14,576 nucleotides of DNA from Methanoculleus sp. (GCA_028698765.1 JAQVVW010000007.1:1-14576), one strand, 5' to 3'. Counted from the first letter of the stretch, positions 5,914 through 13,377 are shown. Numbers and translations are program-made. Notes: generated by a model not told the origin, from the sequence alone.

Positions 5914-7587
5914 TCAGGTGCGCCTCCGCCGGTAGAGGTAGAGCCCCGTCAGCGCGACGAGTGTGCATGCCGCCGCCGCTATTTTGAGCCGGTCGGGCTC
6001 CGCGCCGCTTGCTCCACTCCTGTCCGAAGCCTCCCAGTCATCCTCAAAGACGGCGATGTAGTACCTGGCGATATCCGGGTGCTCGACGATCACGCCTGCT
6101 TCCCGGTTGAACGCCGGTGAGTTGGCGTTCCAGTTGATGCTGCTGACGAGCACCGCTTTTCTGTCGACAACGACGCCCTTGTTATGGATCTTGCCGAGAT
6201 CGTTCGCTTCGAGGTCGGCGAGCCGGGCTTCGAGCGGCAGCCCTTCGGCCGCGGCGATCCGGTTGATGATCTCGACCATCTCGTCGTTGTCTGCATCGCC
6301 CTCGGTGTTGAACCAGGCAGAGTCGAGGAGCACCCGCACCGCGACGCCCCGCCGGGAGGCGTCGATCGCGGCCGCGAGGTAGGGGTTGAATTCAGAGGCC
6401 GTCTCGTTCGTGATGTAGGCCTGCTCGATCGCGATGCTCTCCTCTGCGCTCTCGATCAGTTCGAGGATGAGGACGCTGGTGTCCGGGGATACGACCGGGG
6501 TCACCCGCGCCCCCTCGGCGCGGCAGGGGGCGAACTCGATCGTGTAGTCGGGCGCCCAGGGTGTGTAGAGTTCGGCCGCCGTCCCTTCGAGCGGGACGAT
6601 GTCGCCGCCCGCCGCATCAAAGAGGAAGACCTCCCGGAAGTAGGCCGCGAGTCCCGGGTCTTCGAGGAGGATGCCCCACCCGCGGTTGCCCTGCAGCCCC
6701 GGTGCCGGGTAGCCGCCGGGCTTGAAGTTCTCGCTCCCGAGGAGGACCGTCCTGCCGTCGATGACGATGTATTTCGCGTGGTCGTAGCGGTACTTCGCGT
6801 GGGCGGCATCGGTCGTCGTCATCGCGAGAACCGGGATGCCGCTCCGGTTGAGGGCGCCCGCGACCGCCCGCCCCTCCGGCGAGACGCCGCCCACCGGCCC
6901 GCCCTCGAGGAGGACGGTCACGGTAACCCCCCGCTCCCGGGCGGCGATGAGGTCGCTTGCCATCTTCTCATCGGTGAACTCGTAGACGTTCACGAGGATC
7001 TCGCGCTCCGTACCCGCGACGGCCGCCGAGAAGACCTCGTAGGAGCAGTCCGGGGCGACGAACGCGGTCACGGCGACGTCTTCGAACGTTCTCGGCGCGA
7101 GACGGGACTGGCCGATGGCGAGCGGGCGCGGGTCCCAGACGCCGTCATCGAGGTAGTGGATCTGCCCTTCGCGGGCGGAGACGTCGCGGGGCCAGGCGAT
7201 CTCCTGGACGAGGGTGGTTCCCCGGTAGAGGAGGAGTTCGTCCGCCCGGTTCGCCATCAGGAGGTTTCCGTTCGGGATCACGTCCGGCACGGCCGGTGTC
7301 CGTTCCTGGATCTCGAAGTCGGGGAGGTAGCCGTGCGCCCTCTCGAACGCGGGCCCGCTCCTCGCGACCACCAGTCGCCCATCGATCCGCGTTCCGGGCG
7401 GGAACCGGTAGCCGCCCTCGCCGTCCGAGAGGACGTAGCCGTCGAGAACCCCGCTTCCCTCGAGCACCAGGTACTCGTCGAGGTCGCCGGACTGGTAGGG
7501 GTCCGGGCAGAACTCGACGATCAGGACGGCACCGGCACAGCCGGCGAGGAGGCAGAGGAGCAGGACGGCAGCGGCTATCCGGCGCAT
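5914..7587 (-). CDS. Exported phospholipase D-family protein with N-terminal lamin-tail-like region
   Basis: This 557-aa protein opens with a signal sequence containing the lipobox-like LAGC (residues 14-17). The next region (about 21-130, starting LIVEFCPDPY) resembles a lamin-tail domain. Two phospholipase D catalytic motifs follow: H270-K272-D277 in YDHAKYIVIDG, with GSENF downstream, and H468-K470-D475 in IHNKGVVVD, with SSINWN downstream. Both are intact, so it should be an active phosphodiesterase acting on nucleic acid or phospholipid outside the cell. The C-terminus has a hydrophobic helix (about 534-552) followed by RRRRT, a second possible membrane anchor. The start at 7587 has no Shine-Dalgarno, but TATTAAAC lies about 28 nt upstream. 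The gene is divergent from mfnE. The lamin-tail assignment is by pattern only. Confidence 0.85.
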   Translation of the reverse strand: MRRIAAAVLLLCLLAGCAGAVLIVEFCPDPYQSGDLDEYLVLEGSGVLDGYVLSDGEGGYRFPPGTRIDGRLVVARSGPAFERAHGYLPDFEIQERTPAVPDVIPNGNLLMANRADELLLYRGTTLVQEIAWPRDVSAREGQIHYLDDGVWDPRPLAIGQSRLAPRTFEDVAVTAFVAPDCSYEVFSAAVAGTEREILVNVYEFTDEKMASDLIAARERGVTVTVLLEGGPVGGVSPEGRAVAGALNRSGIPVLAMTTTDAAHAKYRYDHAKYIVIDGRTVLLGSENFKPGGYPAPGLQGNRGWGILLEDPGLAAYFREVFLFDAAGGDIVPLEGTAAELYTPWAPDYTIEFAPCRAEGARVTPVVSPDTSVLILELIESAEESIAIEQAYITNETASEFNPYLAAAIDASRRGVAVRVLLDSAWFNTEGDADNDEMVEIINRIAAAEGLPLEARLADLEANDLGKIHNKGVVVDRKAVLVSSINWNANSPAFNREAGVIVEHPDIARYYIAVFEDDWEASDRSGASGAEPDRLKIAAAACTLVALTGLYLYRRRRT

Positions 7588-7611
7588 ACGTAAAGAGTTA
7601 TGTCATCGCCG

Positions 7612-7619
7612 GTTTAATA
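7612..7619 (-). promoter_or_regulatory. TATA-like box for the phospholipase D-family gene
   Basis: TATTAAAC on the - strand is centred about 28 nt before the ATG at 7587. It sits in the 42-bp space shared with the divergent mfnE gene, so the two promoters must interleave. Confidence 0.45.
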
Positions 7620-7629
7620 GCAGAGCGAT

Positions 7630-8232
7630 ATGGATTCTCCTCTCTCCCCGCTGGTCGTCAAGGTCGGAGGGAGCCTCTTCGATCGGGTCGTCCCCCTGCT
7701 CGACCTCTTCAGGGAGGCCGGACGCCCTGTGCTGATCGTGCCCGGCGGCGGGAAGTTCGCCGACCTCGTCCGGCGGCTCGACGTCTCCGAGGACGCCGCC
7801 CACTGGATGGCGATCGCCGGCATGGAGCAGTTTGCGTGGTACATCGCTTCGCACGGCATCCCGGCAACCCCCGCCATCGCGCTTCCCGCGGAGGCGACGG
7901 TCCTCCTCCCTTACTGCGCTCTTCGCGAGTTCGATCCCCTTCCCCACTCCTGGGGCATCACCTCCGACACCATCGCCGCCTGGGTCGCTCGCGAACTCTC
8001 GGCCGATCTCCTCCTCCTGAAGTCGGTCGACGGCATTCACCACCGTCGGAGACTCCTCGAGCGCGTCGAGGATCCCACGATCACTCCCGACGAGGTCGAT
8101 CCCACGTTCATCCGGTTTGTCTTCGAACACGATATCGCGGCCCGGGTAATCAACGGCAGGCACGACGACCGTGTCCGCCGTGCTCTCCGTGACGAGCCGG
8201 TCGTCGGGACTCTCGTCGATCCGAGATTTTAA
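7630..8232 (+). CDS. mfnE: [5-(aminomethyl)furan-3-yl]methyl phosphate kinase (methanofuran biosynthesis)
   Basis: This 200-aa protein belongs to the amino acid kinase superfamily: KVGGS phosphate-binding start (residues 11-15), PGGG (38-41), a substrate-side WGITSD (108-113) and LLKSVDG (129-135). The short length and the methanogen setting match MfnE, which phosphorylates the furan methyl phosphate intermediate to the diphosphate on the way to methanofuran, the C1 carrier of the first methanogenesis step. The ATG at 7630 sits just before the conserved LVVKVGGS. The downstream zinc-ribbon and EF-1beta genes are on the same strand after a 42-bp gap. Another small amino acid kinase is the alternative, but I consider that less likely. 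Confidence 0.85.
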   Translation: MDSPLSPLVVKVGGSLFDRVVPLLDLFREAGRPVLIVPGGGKFADLVRRLDVSEDAAHWMAIAGMEQFAWYIASHGIPATPAIALPAEATVLLPYCALREFDPLPHSWGITSDTIAAWVARELSADLLLLKSVDGIHHRRRLLERVEDPTITPDEVDPTFIRFVFEHDIAARVINGRHDDRVRRALRDEPVVGTLVDPRF

Positions 8233-8274
8233 CTGCTGCGGCAGCGATATGATAGGTTAACATTCGAGGAAGCA

Positions 8275-8442
8275 ATGATGACAGCGAGAGAACGATGTAC
8301 CTCCTGTAACGCCACACTGGCCGAAGAAGGCTCTACCTGGTTCCCATGCCCGTCGTGCGCGCACCAGGTCAGCCGGTGCTACCGGTGCAGGGAGCAGAGC
8401 ATAGGGTATACGTGCCCGAAGTGTGGGTTCCAGGGGCCGTAA
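8275..8442 (+). CDS. Four-CxxC zinc-ribbon microprotein (HVO_2753-like)
   Basis: This is a 55-aa protein, MMTARERCTSC at the start and CPKCGFQGP at the end. It has four CxxC knuckles: C8-C11, C25-C28, C35-C38 and C47-C50, enough for two zinc sites. Size, spacing and the SIGYTCPKCGF ending match the family of archaeal zinc-finger microproteins typified by Haloferax HVO_2753, often encoded next to EF-1beta. The role is unknown; translation- or RNA-related work is suggested by the neighbour, which starts 2 bp after this stop. The start has GAGGAA a few nt upstream; the second ATG at 8278 is equally possible. A TATA-like GCGATATGATAGG lies near 8244-8256. Confidence 0.9.
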   Translation: MMTARERCTSCNATLAEEGSTWFPCPSCAHQVSRCYRCREQSIGYTCPKCGFQGP

Positions 8443-8444
8443 CC

Positions 8445-8699
8445 ATGGGAAACGTAGCCATAATCGTGAAGATAATGCCGGAGTCGCCGGATGTCGACCG
8501 TGAAGCGCTTAAAGCGGCGATCAAGGCGGCCGTCCCGGTCGACGATATTCGGGAAGAGCCGATCGGCTTCGGTCTCGTGGCGTTGAAAGCCGCCGTAGTC
8601 GTCCCCGACAGTGCCGGGGCTCCCGATAAGGTCGAAGCAGCGCTCCAGAAGATAGAAGGCGTCGCAAGCGCCGAGATCGTCGAATCTACTCTTGTATAA
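8445..8699 (+). CDS. Translation elongation factor 1-beta (archaeal EF-1beta)
   Basis: This 84-aa protein corresponds to the small archaeal EF-1beta, the guanine-nucleotide exchange factor for EF-1alpha. Features are the N-terminal strand VAIIVKIMPESP, a helix with DREALKAAIKAAV, EEPIGFGLVALKAAVVVPD and the C-terminal VEAALQKIEGVASAEIVEST. The ATG at 8445 is chosen because it starts exactly at the family N-terminus; the frame is open further upstream across the zinc-ribbon gene. It follows that gene by 2 bp, so the two are surely one transcription unit. Its stop is embedded in the base of a terminator-like hairpin. Confidence 0.95.
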   Translation: MGNVAIIVKIMPESPDVDREALKAAIKAAVPVDDIREEPIGFGLVALKAAVVVPDSAGAPDKVEAALQKIEGVASAEIVESTLV

Positions 8700-8723
8700 G
8701 TGGGATCCTCGATACCCACTTTT
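8698..8723. terminator. Hairpin with T-tract between EF-1beta and malate dehydrogenase
   Basis: AAGTGGG (8698-8704) pairs with CCCACTT (8715-8721), with extra ATC/GAT pairing inside, and TTTT (8720-8723) follows on the + strand. It lies between two convergent genes, starts within the EF-1beta stop codon and could work in both directions, as the - strand reads AAAAGTGGG into the hairpin. Intrinsic hairpin terminators are less usual in archaea than T-rich ones, so function is inferred. Confidence 0.6.
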
Positions 8724-8724
8724 G

Positions 8725-9678
8725 TTAACAGGTCTCTTCGAGCCGTTCCATCACGTCGGCGGTGATCGTGTGGATCTTCTTGACCGACTCGCGGAACCCG
8801 GCGACTTCGCTCTCTTCGAGGCTGAGTGGAACCGGAAAGACGCCGTCGCGGTTGATGCGGGCGGGCACCCCGATGCAGACATCGCCGATCCCGTGGATCT
8901 CGCTCTTGGTGTAACTTGAGACGGTGAGGATGCGGTTTTCGTCTCCGAGGATCGTCCGGACAAGCGTTGCAATCGCTTCTCCCGGCCCGTAGACGGTCGA
9001 GCCCTTATCCCTGATGATCGCCTCGCCGCTCGTTTTGACGGTCTCGATCATCTCCTGTGCGGGCAGTCCCGAGAAGGTGGGCAGGTTCGTGATCCGGATG
9101 CCGCCGATCGTCGTCGCCGACCAGAGCGGAACCATGCTGTCGCCGTGCTCGCCGATGATACGGGTATGCACCTCGCTGACGTGGACGCGGAAGTACCGCG
9201 CAATCAGGGACTTCAGGCGCATCGAGTCGAGATGCGTTCCGAGGCCGAAGATCTGTCTCGACGGGAGCCCCGAATACTTCAGGGCGACGGCGGTCATGAC
9301 GTCGACAGGGTTTGTGACGAGAAAGAGGATGGCGTCGGGCGATGTTCGACCGATCGTCTCGGCGGTCTCGGCAATGATCTTTGCGTTCTCGAAGGCGAGG
9401 TCATTTCGGTCCTGTCCCGGCCGGCGGGGCACCCCTGCCGTGCAGATGATGACGTCCGAGTCTTTTGCGTCGAGAAGACTGGTGCTGTAGGAGAGGCGGA
9501 CGTCGGTGCCGCGTGCAGCAAACGAGTCGGATAGGTCACGGCAACAGCCCGCGAGAAAATCTTCGCGTCCGGGCCTCCCGACGAGCAGCATGTCGCTGAC
9601 GTAGGGGATCTCGGATATGGTGTGGGCCGCAAATGTGCCGACGTTCCCTGTAGCCCCAAGAATCGTTACTTTTGTCAT
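8725..9678 (-). CDS. mdh: Malate dehydrogenase (LDH-like family)
   Basis: This 317-aa NAD(P)-dependent dehydrogenase has the dinucleotide-binding loop GATGNVG (residues 8-14), substrate-binding arginines in GVPRRPGQDRNDL (82-94), TNPVDVMT (122-129), HLDSMRL with Arg154, and the catalytic histidine in GEHGDS (His178). The pattern matches the methanogen LDH-like malate dehydrogenase typified by MJ0490, so oxaloacetate/malate interconversion is more likely than lactate. The residues after strand 2 (VGRPGRED) leave the NAD/NADP preference open. The ATG at 9678 matches the family N-terminus; the frame extends far upstream, but only across the SRP RNA gene and beyond. There is no Shine-Dalgarno and hardly any room for a separate promoter, so it may be transcribed together with the SRP RNA. 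Confidence 0.93.
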   Translation of the reverse strand: MTKVTILGATGNVGTFAAHTISEIPYVSDMLLVGRPGREDFLAGCCRDLSDSFAARGTDVRLSYSTSLLDAKDSDVIICTAGVPRRPGQDRNDLAFENAKIIAETAETIGRTSPDAILFLVTNPVDVMTAVALKYSGLPSRQIFGLGTHLDSMRLKSLIARYFRVHVSEVHTRIIGEHGDSMVPLWSATTIGGIRITNLPTFSGLPAQEMIETVKTSGEAIIRDKGSTVYGPGEAIATLVRTILGDENRILTVSSYTKSEIHGIGDVCIGVPARINRDGVFPVPLSLEESEVAGFRESVKKIHTITADVMERLEETC

Positions 9679-9692
9679 GGAGATCGCCGTTG

Positions 9693-9978
9693 GGGACACG
9701 TCCTCGGTCGACCGTGCGCACAGGCATTCACCGCAGCATCCCTCCTCCACCCCGCAACCCCATGGGCGCCGAACGTCCACGGTAAGTCTGCTCCCTTCCG
9801 GGCCTGAACCGGTACCCGCGGCAAAAGGTCGCCACCCCCTCCGGGGCTTTGATCCCTCTCCGCCGACCTCATGGGACGAGGCTTCTCCGTCGGGACGCAA
9901 CGGATTCTGCAGGCCGCTGCGGCCTTCTCCGGACTTCGCCTCCCGCGTAACGACGGTTTCGGGTGACAGGTGACGCCG
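9693..9978 (-). ncRNA. ffs: Archaeal SRP RNA (7S RNA)
   Basis: The - strand holds the signature elements of the signal recognition particle RNA. Helix 8 reads CAGGCCCGGAAGGGAGCAG (9788-9806) with a GGAA tetraloop at 9796-9799. Helix 6 is CCCC-GGAG-GGGG (9835-9846), whose GNAR-type loop is the SRP19 site. Upstream is an Alu-domain-like part beginning near ACCTGTCACCCG. The size of about 285 nt fits archaeal 7S RNAs. The 5' end is estimated from a strong TATA box centred near 10002; the 3' end is placed about 15 nt before the mdh start, so both ends are uncertain by roughly 10-15 nt. It forms the RNA core of SRP with SRP19 and SRP54 for membrane targeting. Confidence 0.93.
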
Positions 9979-9996
9979 AGCCACCCGGGCTAGTCC

Positions 9997-10008
9997 CCAT
10001 ATATACTG
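9997..10008 (-). promoter_or_regulatory. TATA box of the SRP RNA gene
   Basis: AGTATATATGG on the - strand is the strongest TATA box in the window. It lies a few bases past the stop of the upstream methyltransferase gene and about 25 nt before the estimated RNA 5' end, the usual archaeal distance. Confidence 0.75.
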
Positions 10009-10012
10009 GAGT

Positions 10013-11038
10013 CTATGGGATAAAAATAGCTCCGCCCACCCGGGCACGCCAGGCTCCGGTGATCTCCTCGACCTTGCGCCCATCGTTCTTCTCGAAGAGG
10101 TCGAGGGCGGCAAGATCGATACCGGGCGGGAGGACGGCCGGAAGCAGCCGCAGGTCGCCCTGGTAGACCTCGATCTCCTGCTCCCCGGCGGCGCTGGCGA
10201 CCCTGACGGGATCCCGCGCGACCGGCCGGCGGCGGAGGTCGTCGTAGGACCGGTGCATCGTCACCTCCCCGAGACCGAGGAACTCCCGGTTCACCGCAAT
10301 GTTGCAGGCGGTCCAGAAGGCCGCGGCGAACCAGGCGTCGTTCGCGATCACGTGGGGAACTCCCGCGCGGGCGGCGGCGATGCCGAGGGTCCCGGCGCCC
10401 GAGCAGGCGTCGACGAACGTTCGGGGGCGGTGCCGGTCGATCTCGCGTTCGAGCGAGAGGATCTTCTCGTCGCGGTCACGCGGGAACTCGACGTGGAGGG
10501 CAGACTGCTGTTTGTAGACGACGACCGGCCCCGCACGGGTCGGGAAGACGTCAGCCCGGACGTCGCAGCCGGAAAGAAGGGTGTAGGCCTGCGGCTCGGC
10601 ATCGGTATCCGTGATCCCCGGTGTTCCGGCACCCGTCCTGACGACCCCCCGGACCTCGGGAACCTCGGCAACCAGGCGGGCGGCGGCACGCTCCCCGACC
10701 GACCGGGAGAGGAGGACGAACGACCTCGCCGGGAGGTAGGGGGCGGAGCGCATCGCAAACCCGGGATGGGCGAGCGGCGTTCCGACCGCGGCGAGGGGTT
10801 CGGTCCCGGCGAGATCCCCTTCGGCGACCATCACCCGGTATATGTGGGCGAAGACCTCGTCGATGAACCGTTTGGCGCAGGAAGGACAGGGCTCCGCCGT
10901 ATCGATATCGGGGGGGGCGCTCCTCTTGTCGTAGACGAGCCCCATGCAGTCGGGGCACGGGGCGAAACGGCCCGGTAGTTCCGCGAGGATGGTGCGGGCG
11001 TCCGTGACGCAGTCGTGTCCGCAGACCGGACAGTGCAT
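10013..11038 (-). CDS. Zinc-finger class I SAM-dependent methyltransferase-like protein
   Basis: This 341-aa protein has an N-terminal zinc-finger part with three CxxC pairs (C3-C6, C28-C31, C51-C54), a middle domain (about 60-180) and a C-terminal Rossmann-type methyltransferase domain. Motif I reads FVDACSGAGTLGIAAARAG (208-226), and ANDAWFAAAFWTACNIAVN follows at the motif II region. The layout (QQSALHVEFPRD before motif I, AGV..VIANDA after) recalls Trm5-type tRNA methyltransferases. However, the motif IV position seems to be ALDLFEK instead of a DPP/NPPY signature, so target and even catalytic competence are open. An RNA substrate is an inference from the zinc ribbons. A TATA box at 11061-11070 is about 27 nt upstream of the ATG, so the mRNA is probably near-leaderless. 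The stop lies just before the SRP RNA promoter. Confidence 0.75.
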   Translation of the reverse strand: MHCPVCGHDCVTDARTILAELPGRFAPCPDCMGLVYDKRSAPPDIDTAEPCPSCAKRFIDEVFAHIYRVMVAEGDLAGTEPLAAVGTPLAHPGFAMRSAPYLPARSFVLLSRSVGERAAARLVAEVPEVRGVVRTGAGTPGITDTDAEPQAYTLLSGCDVRADVFPTRAGPVVVYKQQSALHVEFPRDRDEKILSLEREIDRHRPRTFVDACSGAGTLGIAAARAGVPHVIANDAWFAAAFWTACNIAVNREFLGLGEVTMHRSYDDLRRRPVARDPVRVASAAGEQEIEVYQGDLRLLPAVLPPGIDLAALDLFEKNDGRKVEEITGAWRARVGGAIFIP

Positions 11039-11060
11039 GACTCTGCGTTGGCCGTCGAGA

Positions 11061-11070
11061 CATAAATATG
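11061..11070 (-). promoter_or_regulatory. TATA box of the methyltransferase gene
   Basis: CATATTTATG on the - strand is centred about 27 nt before the ATG at 11038. No Shine-Dalgarno is present between them. Confidence 0.55.
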
Positions 11071-11099
11071 CGAGCGCCGCCCGTCCGTCCCGATCTTCA

Positions 11100-12158
11100 T
11101 CAGGTCCGCTCCATCAGTATCCCCAGCCACCGTGTCTCTTCACAGCCCGAGAGCGCCGCTTTTATGAGCAATGTCAGGGGCGCTGCCAGAAACAGCCCCG
11201 GGACACCGAGCACCAGCGTCCAGGCGAGGACCGAGAGGACGATCACCGGTGGCGAGATCTCGAGCGCCCGCTCGGCAGGGTAGGGCAGGAGGAGGCGGCG
11301 GGCGAGAACGTCGATGACAAAGATGCCGACCGCAACCGCAAGCGCCCCCAGAAGACCGCCCTGGAGCCAGGCAAGCCCGATAGGGGGCACCGATGCAATA
11401 GGCATCCCGAAGTAGGGGATGTAGCCGAGCACGACGATCAGGACCGCCCAGAGCGCCGGGGCGTCGACCCCGAGGAGCAACAGGAGGATCGCGACGGCGA
11501 TGCCGGTTGCAAGCCCGCTTTTGGTGCGCAAGGACGCGTATGCAGCCAGGCTGCTCGCGGCGCGGCTGAGTTCCGTCATGGCGCCGGATCCGAGGCTCCG
11601 GGCGAGTCTCCCCCGGAACGCGTCTGCCTCCAGAAGCATGAGGACGGTTACGATCAGGATGACCAGAAAATCGATGGCCAGGAGAGAGAGTCCGGCAAGG
11701 ATCTCCCAGAGCGGCGGGATGAGCACGGAGCCGTTCGGTGATCCGGGCGGTTGTGCCGATACCGGGACCCCCAGGTCTGCAAACCACGACTGCAGCGCCA
11801 GGGCTTGCGCCTGTAAGAGGTCCCGGTAAGCAGGCAGCGCGCTGTCGAGCTCGATGAGCGAGAGGCTCAGGAGCGTGACGAGCAGCAGGGTAACGCCGGC
11901 GATCACCCCAACCATCGCCAGCACCCCTGCCACCCGGGGCAACCCGCGCTCTTGCAGGCGGTGCACGGTCGGTGTGACGATGATCGCCAGGATGAACCCG
12001 ACGAGCACCGGGTTCATGATCGCGGCACCGAAGTACATACCGGTGGCGGCGACGGCAGCGATGACGACGACCCGGGCGAGGGATGCGAGGCAGGAGGGGG
12101 CGGGCACGGTCACCCCCCTCGAAGAGTTACGGTCGTCGGGGGGTTGCCCATTCCTCAC
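11100..12158 (-). CDS. AI-2E family (UPF0118/PerM-TqsA-like) membrane protein
   Basis: This 352-aa polytopic membrane protein has the family layout: paired N-terminal helices (about 27-66, ending in TPTVHRL), another helix near 75-100, a soluble segment (about 105-145), then several C-terminal helices including VLGYIPYFGMPIASVPP, with the conserved IPYFG-type motif, and LGVPGLFLAAPLTLLIKA near the end. Members export diverse small molecules or ions; the bacterial AI-2 role should not be assumed for an archaeon. The ATG at 12158 has GAGG too close for normal use. A GTG near 12107, preceded by a very strong GAGGGGGGTGA, is an alternative start that would remove 17 residues without touching the first helix. 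Confidence 0.85.
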   Translation of the reverse strand: MRNGQPPDDRNSSRGVTVPAPSCLASLARVVVIAAVAATGMYFGAAIMNPVLVGFILAIIVTPTVHRLQERGLPRVAGVLAMVGVIAGVTLLLVTLLSLSLIELDSALPAYRDLLQAQALALQSWFADLGVPVSAQPPGSPNGSVLIPPLWEILAGLSLLAIDFLVILIVTVLMLLEADAFRGRLARSLGSGAMTELSRAASSLAAYASLRTKSGLATGIAVAILLLLLGVDAPALWAVLIVVLGYIPYFGMPIASVPPIGLAWLQGGLLGALAVAVGIFVIDVLARRLLLPYPAERALEISPPVIVLSVLAWTLVLGVPGLFLAAPLTLLIKAALSGCEETRWLGILMERT

Positions 12159-12279
12159 AACCCCGAAAGCTGCCCTTTCCCGGCCCGGGCCCCCTCACCC
12201 GCGAGGTTGCGGCCGATCTCCTTCTGTGAGAGTCTGATCGCGGCGCCCCCTCTCTCCGGCACCGCCGACGTCCGGGCAA

Positions 12280-12672
12280 TCATACCGGGACCATCACGGT
12301 CACGAGCCCTTCGCGAAGCCAGCCCCAGGCGTCCCGGAGACGGGTCTCCGGGAAGTAACGCACGTCGACCCCGGTAAAGCCGACAAAGAGTCCCGGGAGG
12401 TGGTTCATCCATTCCCGCCACCGCTCTCCGCCGACGACGGCGATCCGATCGACCCTCTCAAGGCCGGGCCATTCCCTGAAGGCGTCCCACCCCTCCCCCG
12501 GCCTCCAGCTGCGGAACCCCTCGACCTTCAGGAGGACGCGGATGTTCCTGTGGTTGTTCATCGCTCGTTCGAGCTCGGGGATCAGAAGGGTGGTATACTC
12601 ACTCTCGCTCAGTTTTCCGTCGAAGCGGAACCCGACCACGGGCCCTGAACTCTCCTTCATCCGGTCAAGCAT
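12280..12672 (-). CDS. SpoIIAA-like / STAS-type domain protein
   Basis: This 130-aa soluble protein matches the SpoIIAA-like family in pattern: VVGFRFDGKLSESEYTTLLIPELERAM at the start, IRVLLKVEGFRSW in the middle, RVDRIAVVGGERWREWM and VRYFPETRLRDAWGWLREG at the end. These are STAS-fold proteins often found alone in bacteria and archaea; some bind lipids or take part in signalling, but the role here is unknown. The ATG at 12672 has AGAGG about 5 nt upstream. It lies upstream of the AI-2E family gene on the same strand with a 121-bp gap, and 153 bp downstream of the HdeD-like gene. Confidence 0.8.
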   Translation of the reverse strand: MLDRMKESSGPVVGFRFDGKLSESEYTTLLIPELERAMNNHRNIRVLLKVEGFRSWRPGEGWDAFREWPGLERVDRIAVVGGERWREWMNHLPGLFVGFTGVDVRYFPETRLRDAWGWLREGLVTVMVPV

Positions 12673-12696
12673 GGGTGCCTCTATAGCGCTCTGAAG

Positions 12697-12703
12697 AAAA
12701 AAA
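12697..12703 (-). terminator. T-tract terminator candidate downstream of the HdeD-like gene
   Basis: The - strand reads CCTTTTTTTCTTC, a seven-T run in GC-rich DNA, 120 bp past the HdeD-like gene stop and just upstream of the SpoIIAA-like gene. T-runs are the usual archaeal termination signal. A CCACCC/GGGTGG hairpin (12755-12776) lies between. It may instead be part of the SpoIIAA-like gene's promoter. Confidence 0.4.
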
Positions 12704-12825
12704 GGTATGGCTCTCTGGCGGGAGATGCACCACCGGCGTACTGATCCTGCTTCTCCACCCGGGTCTTCCGGGGTGGGCAGCCCTCGTTATGAGAGGAGGC
12801 GCTGCCGTGCGTGCGGGCCGGTTCG

Positions 12826-13377
12826 TTATGCGGGCCTCCAGAGGGCAAAGACGATCGTCAGCGCCCCTCCGATGATGGCGAGGACCGCAAGGATCGTCAC
12901 CAGCGTGAGAGCGGCGATGAACGGGTTTGCGATCAGAATGAGCCCGAAGATGATGCTCACGATGCCGAGAACTCCCGCTCCCAGGCCCGCGCCCGAAAAT
13001 CCCCGTACCAGATGGACGGCCCCGATGACCAGCCCTGCCACGCCGACGATGATGGCAAGGAACGACGGAAGGAGGACGGTGCTGTAGAGCGGGTAGGCCA
13101 GAACCAGGATGCCGGCGAGGATGCCGAGGCCGCCGACGAGCGCCTTCCATCCCCGGTCGGACCCGTCTGAATAGAGGCTTAGCAGGACGAATACCCCATT
13201 GATCATCCAGTATATGCCGAGGAGCACGGTGAGAACGAGAAGGACCCCGATGGGGTACGCCAGGAGCAGGATACCGAGGGCAAGGGCGATGATGCCCTGG
13301 AGCAGCACGAGCCACCGCGGCAGGGGAACCGATGCGCCGAGTCCGGGCCTGCCGACGCCGGATGTTACGTTTACCAT
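12826..13377 (-). CDS. HdeD-like (DUF308) multi-pass membrane protein
   Basis: This 183-aa protein has six hydrophobic helices in three similar pairs, the hallmark of HdeD/DUF308 proteins: GIIALALGILLLAYP then LVLTVLLGIYWMINGVF; GGLGILAGILVLAYP then FLAIIVGVAGLVIGAVHLV; VLGIVSIIFGLILIANP then a final helix. In enterobacteria HdeD is linked to acid tolerance at high density; in archaea the role is unknown. The ATG at 13377 is 24 nt from a textbook TATA box at 13401-13408, with no Shine-Dalgarno, so the mRNA should be leaderless. Neighbours on the same strand are the SpoIIAA-like and AI-2E family genes, which could form a loose envelope-related group. Confidence 0.88.
   Translation of the reverse strand: MVNVTSGVGRPGLGASVPLPRWLVLLQGIIALALGILLLAYPIGVLLVLTVLLGIYWMINGVFVLLSLYSDGSDRGWKALVGGLGILAGILVLAYPLYSTVLLPSFLAIIVGVAGLVIGAVHLVRGFSGAGLGAGVLGIVSIIFGLILIANPFIAALTLVTILAVLAIIGGALTIVFALWRPA

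Noticed and set aside
6184..7593. A 469-codon open frame on the + strand
   Set aside because: It is antisense to the phospholipase D-family gene, highly charged and lacks any recognisable motif; a GC-rich mirror frame.
9679..10113. Upstream extension of the malate dehydrogenase frame by about 145 codons
   Set aside because: It is the SRP RNA gene and flanking DNA read as protein; the family N-terminus starts at the ATG at 9678.
10253..10978. A 241-codon open frame on the + strand
   Set aside because: Mirror of the zinc-finger methyltransferase; charged, with no motif.
12755..12776. CCACCC/GGGTGG hairpin as a terminator or regulatory RNA
   Set aside because: There is no T-run next to it, and GC-rich inverted repeats of six bases are common here. 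Mentioned only as context for the T-tract nearby.
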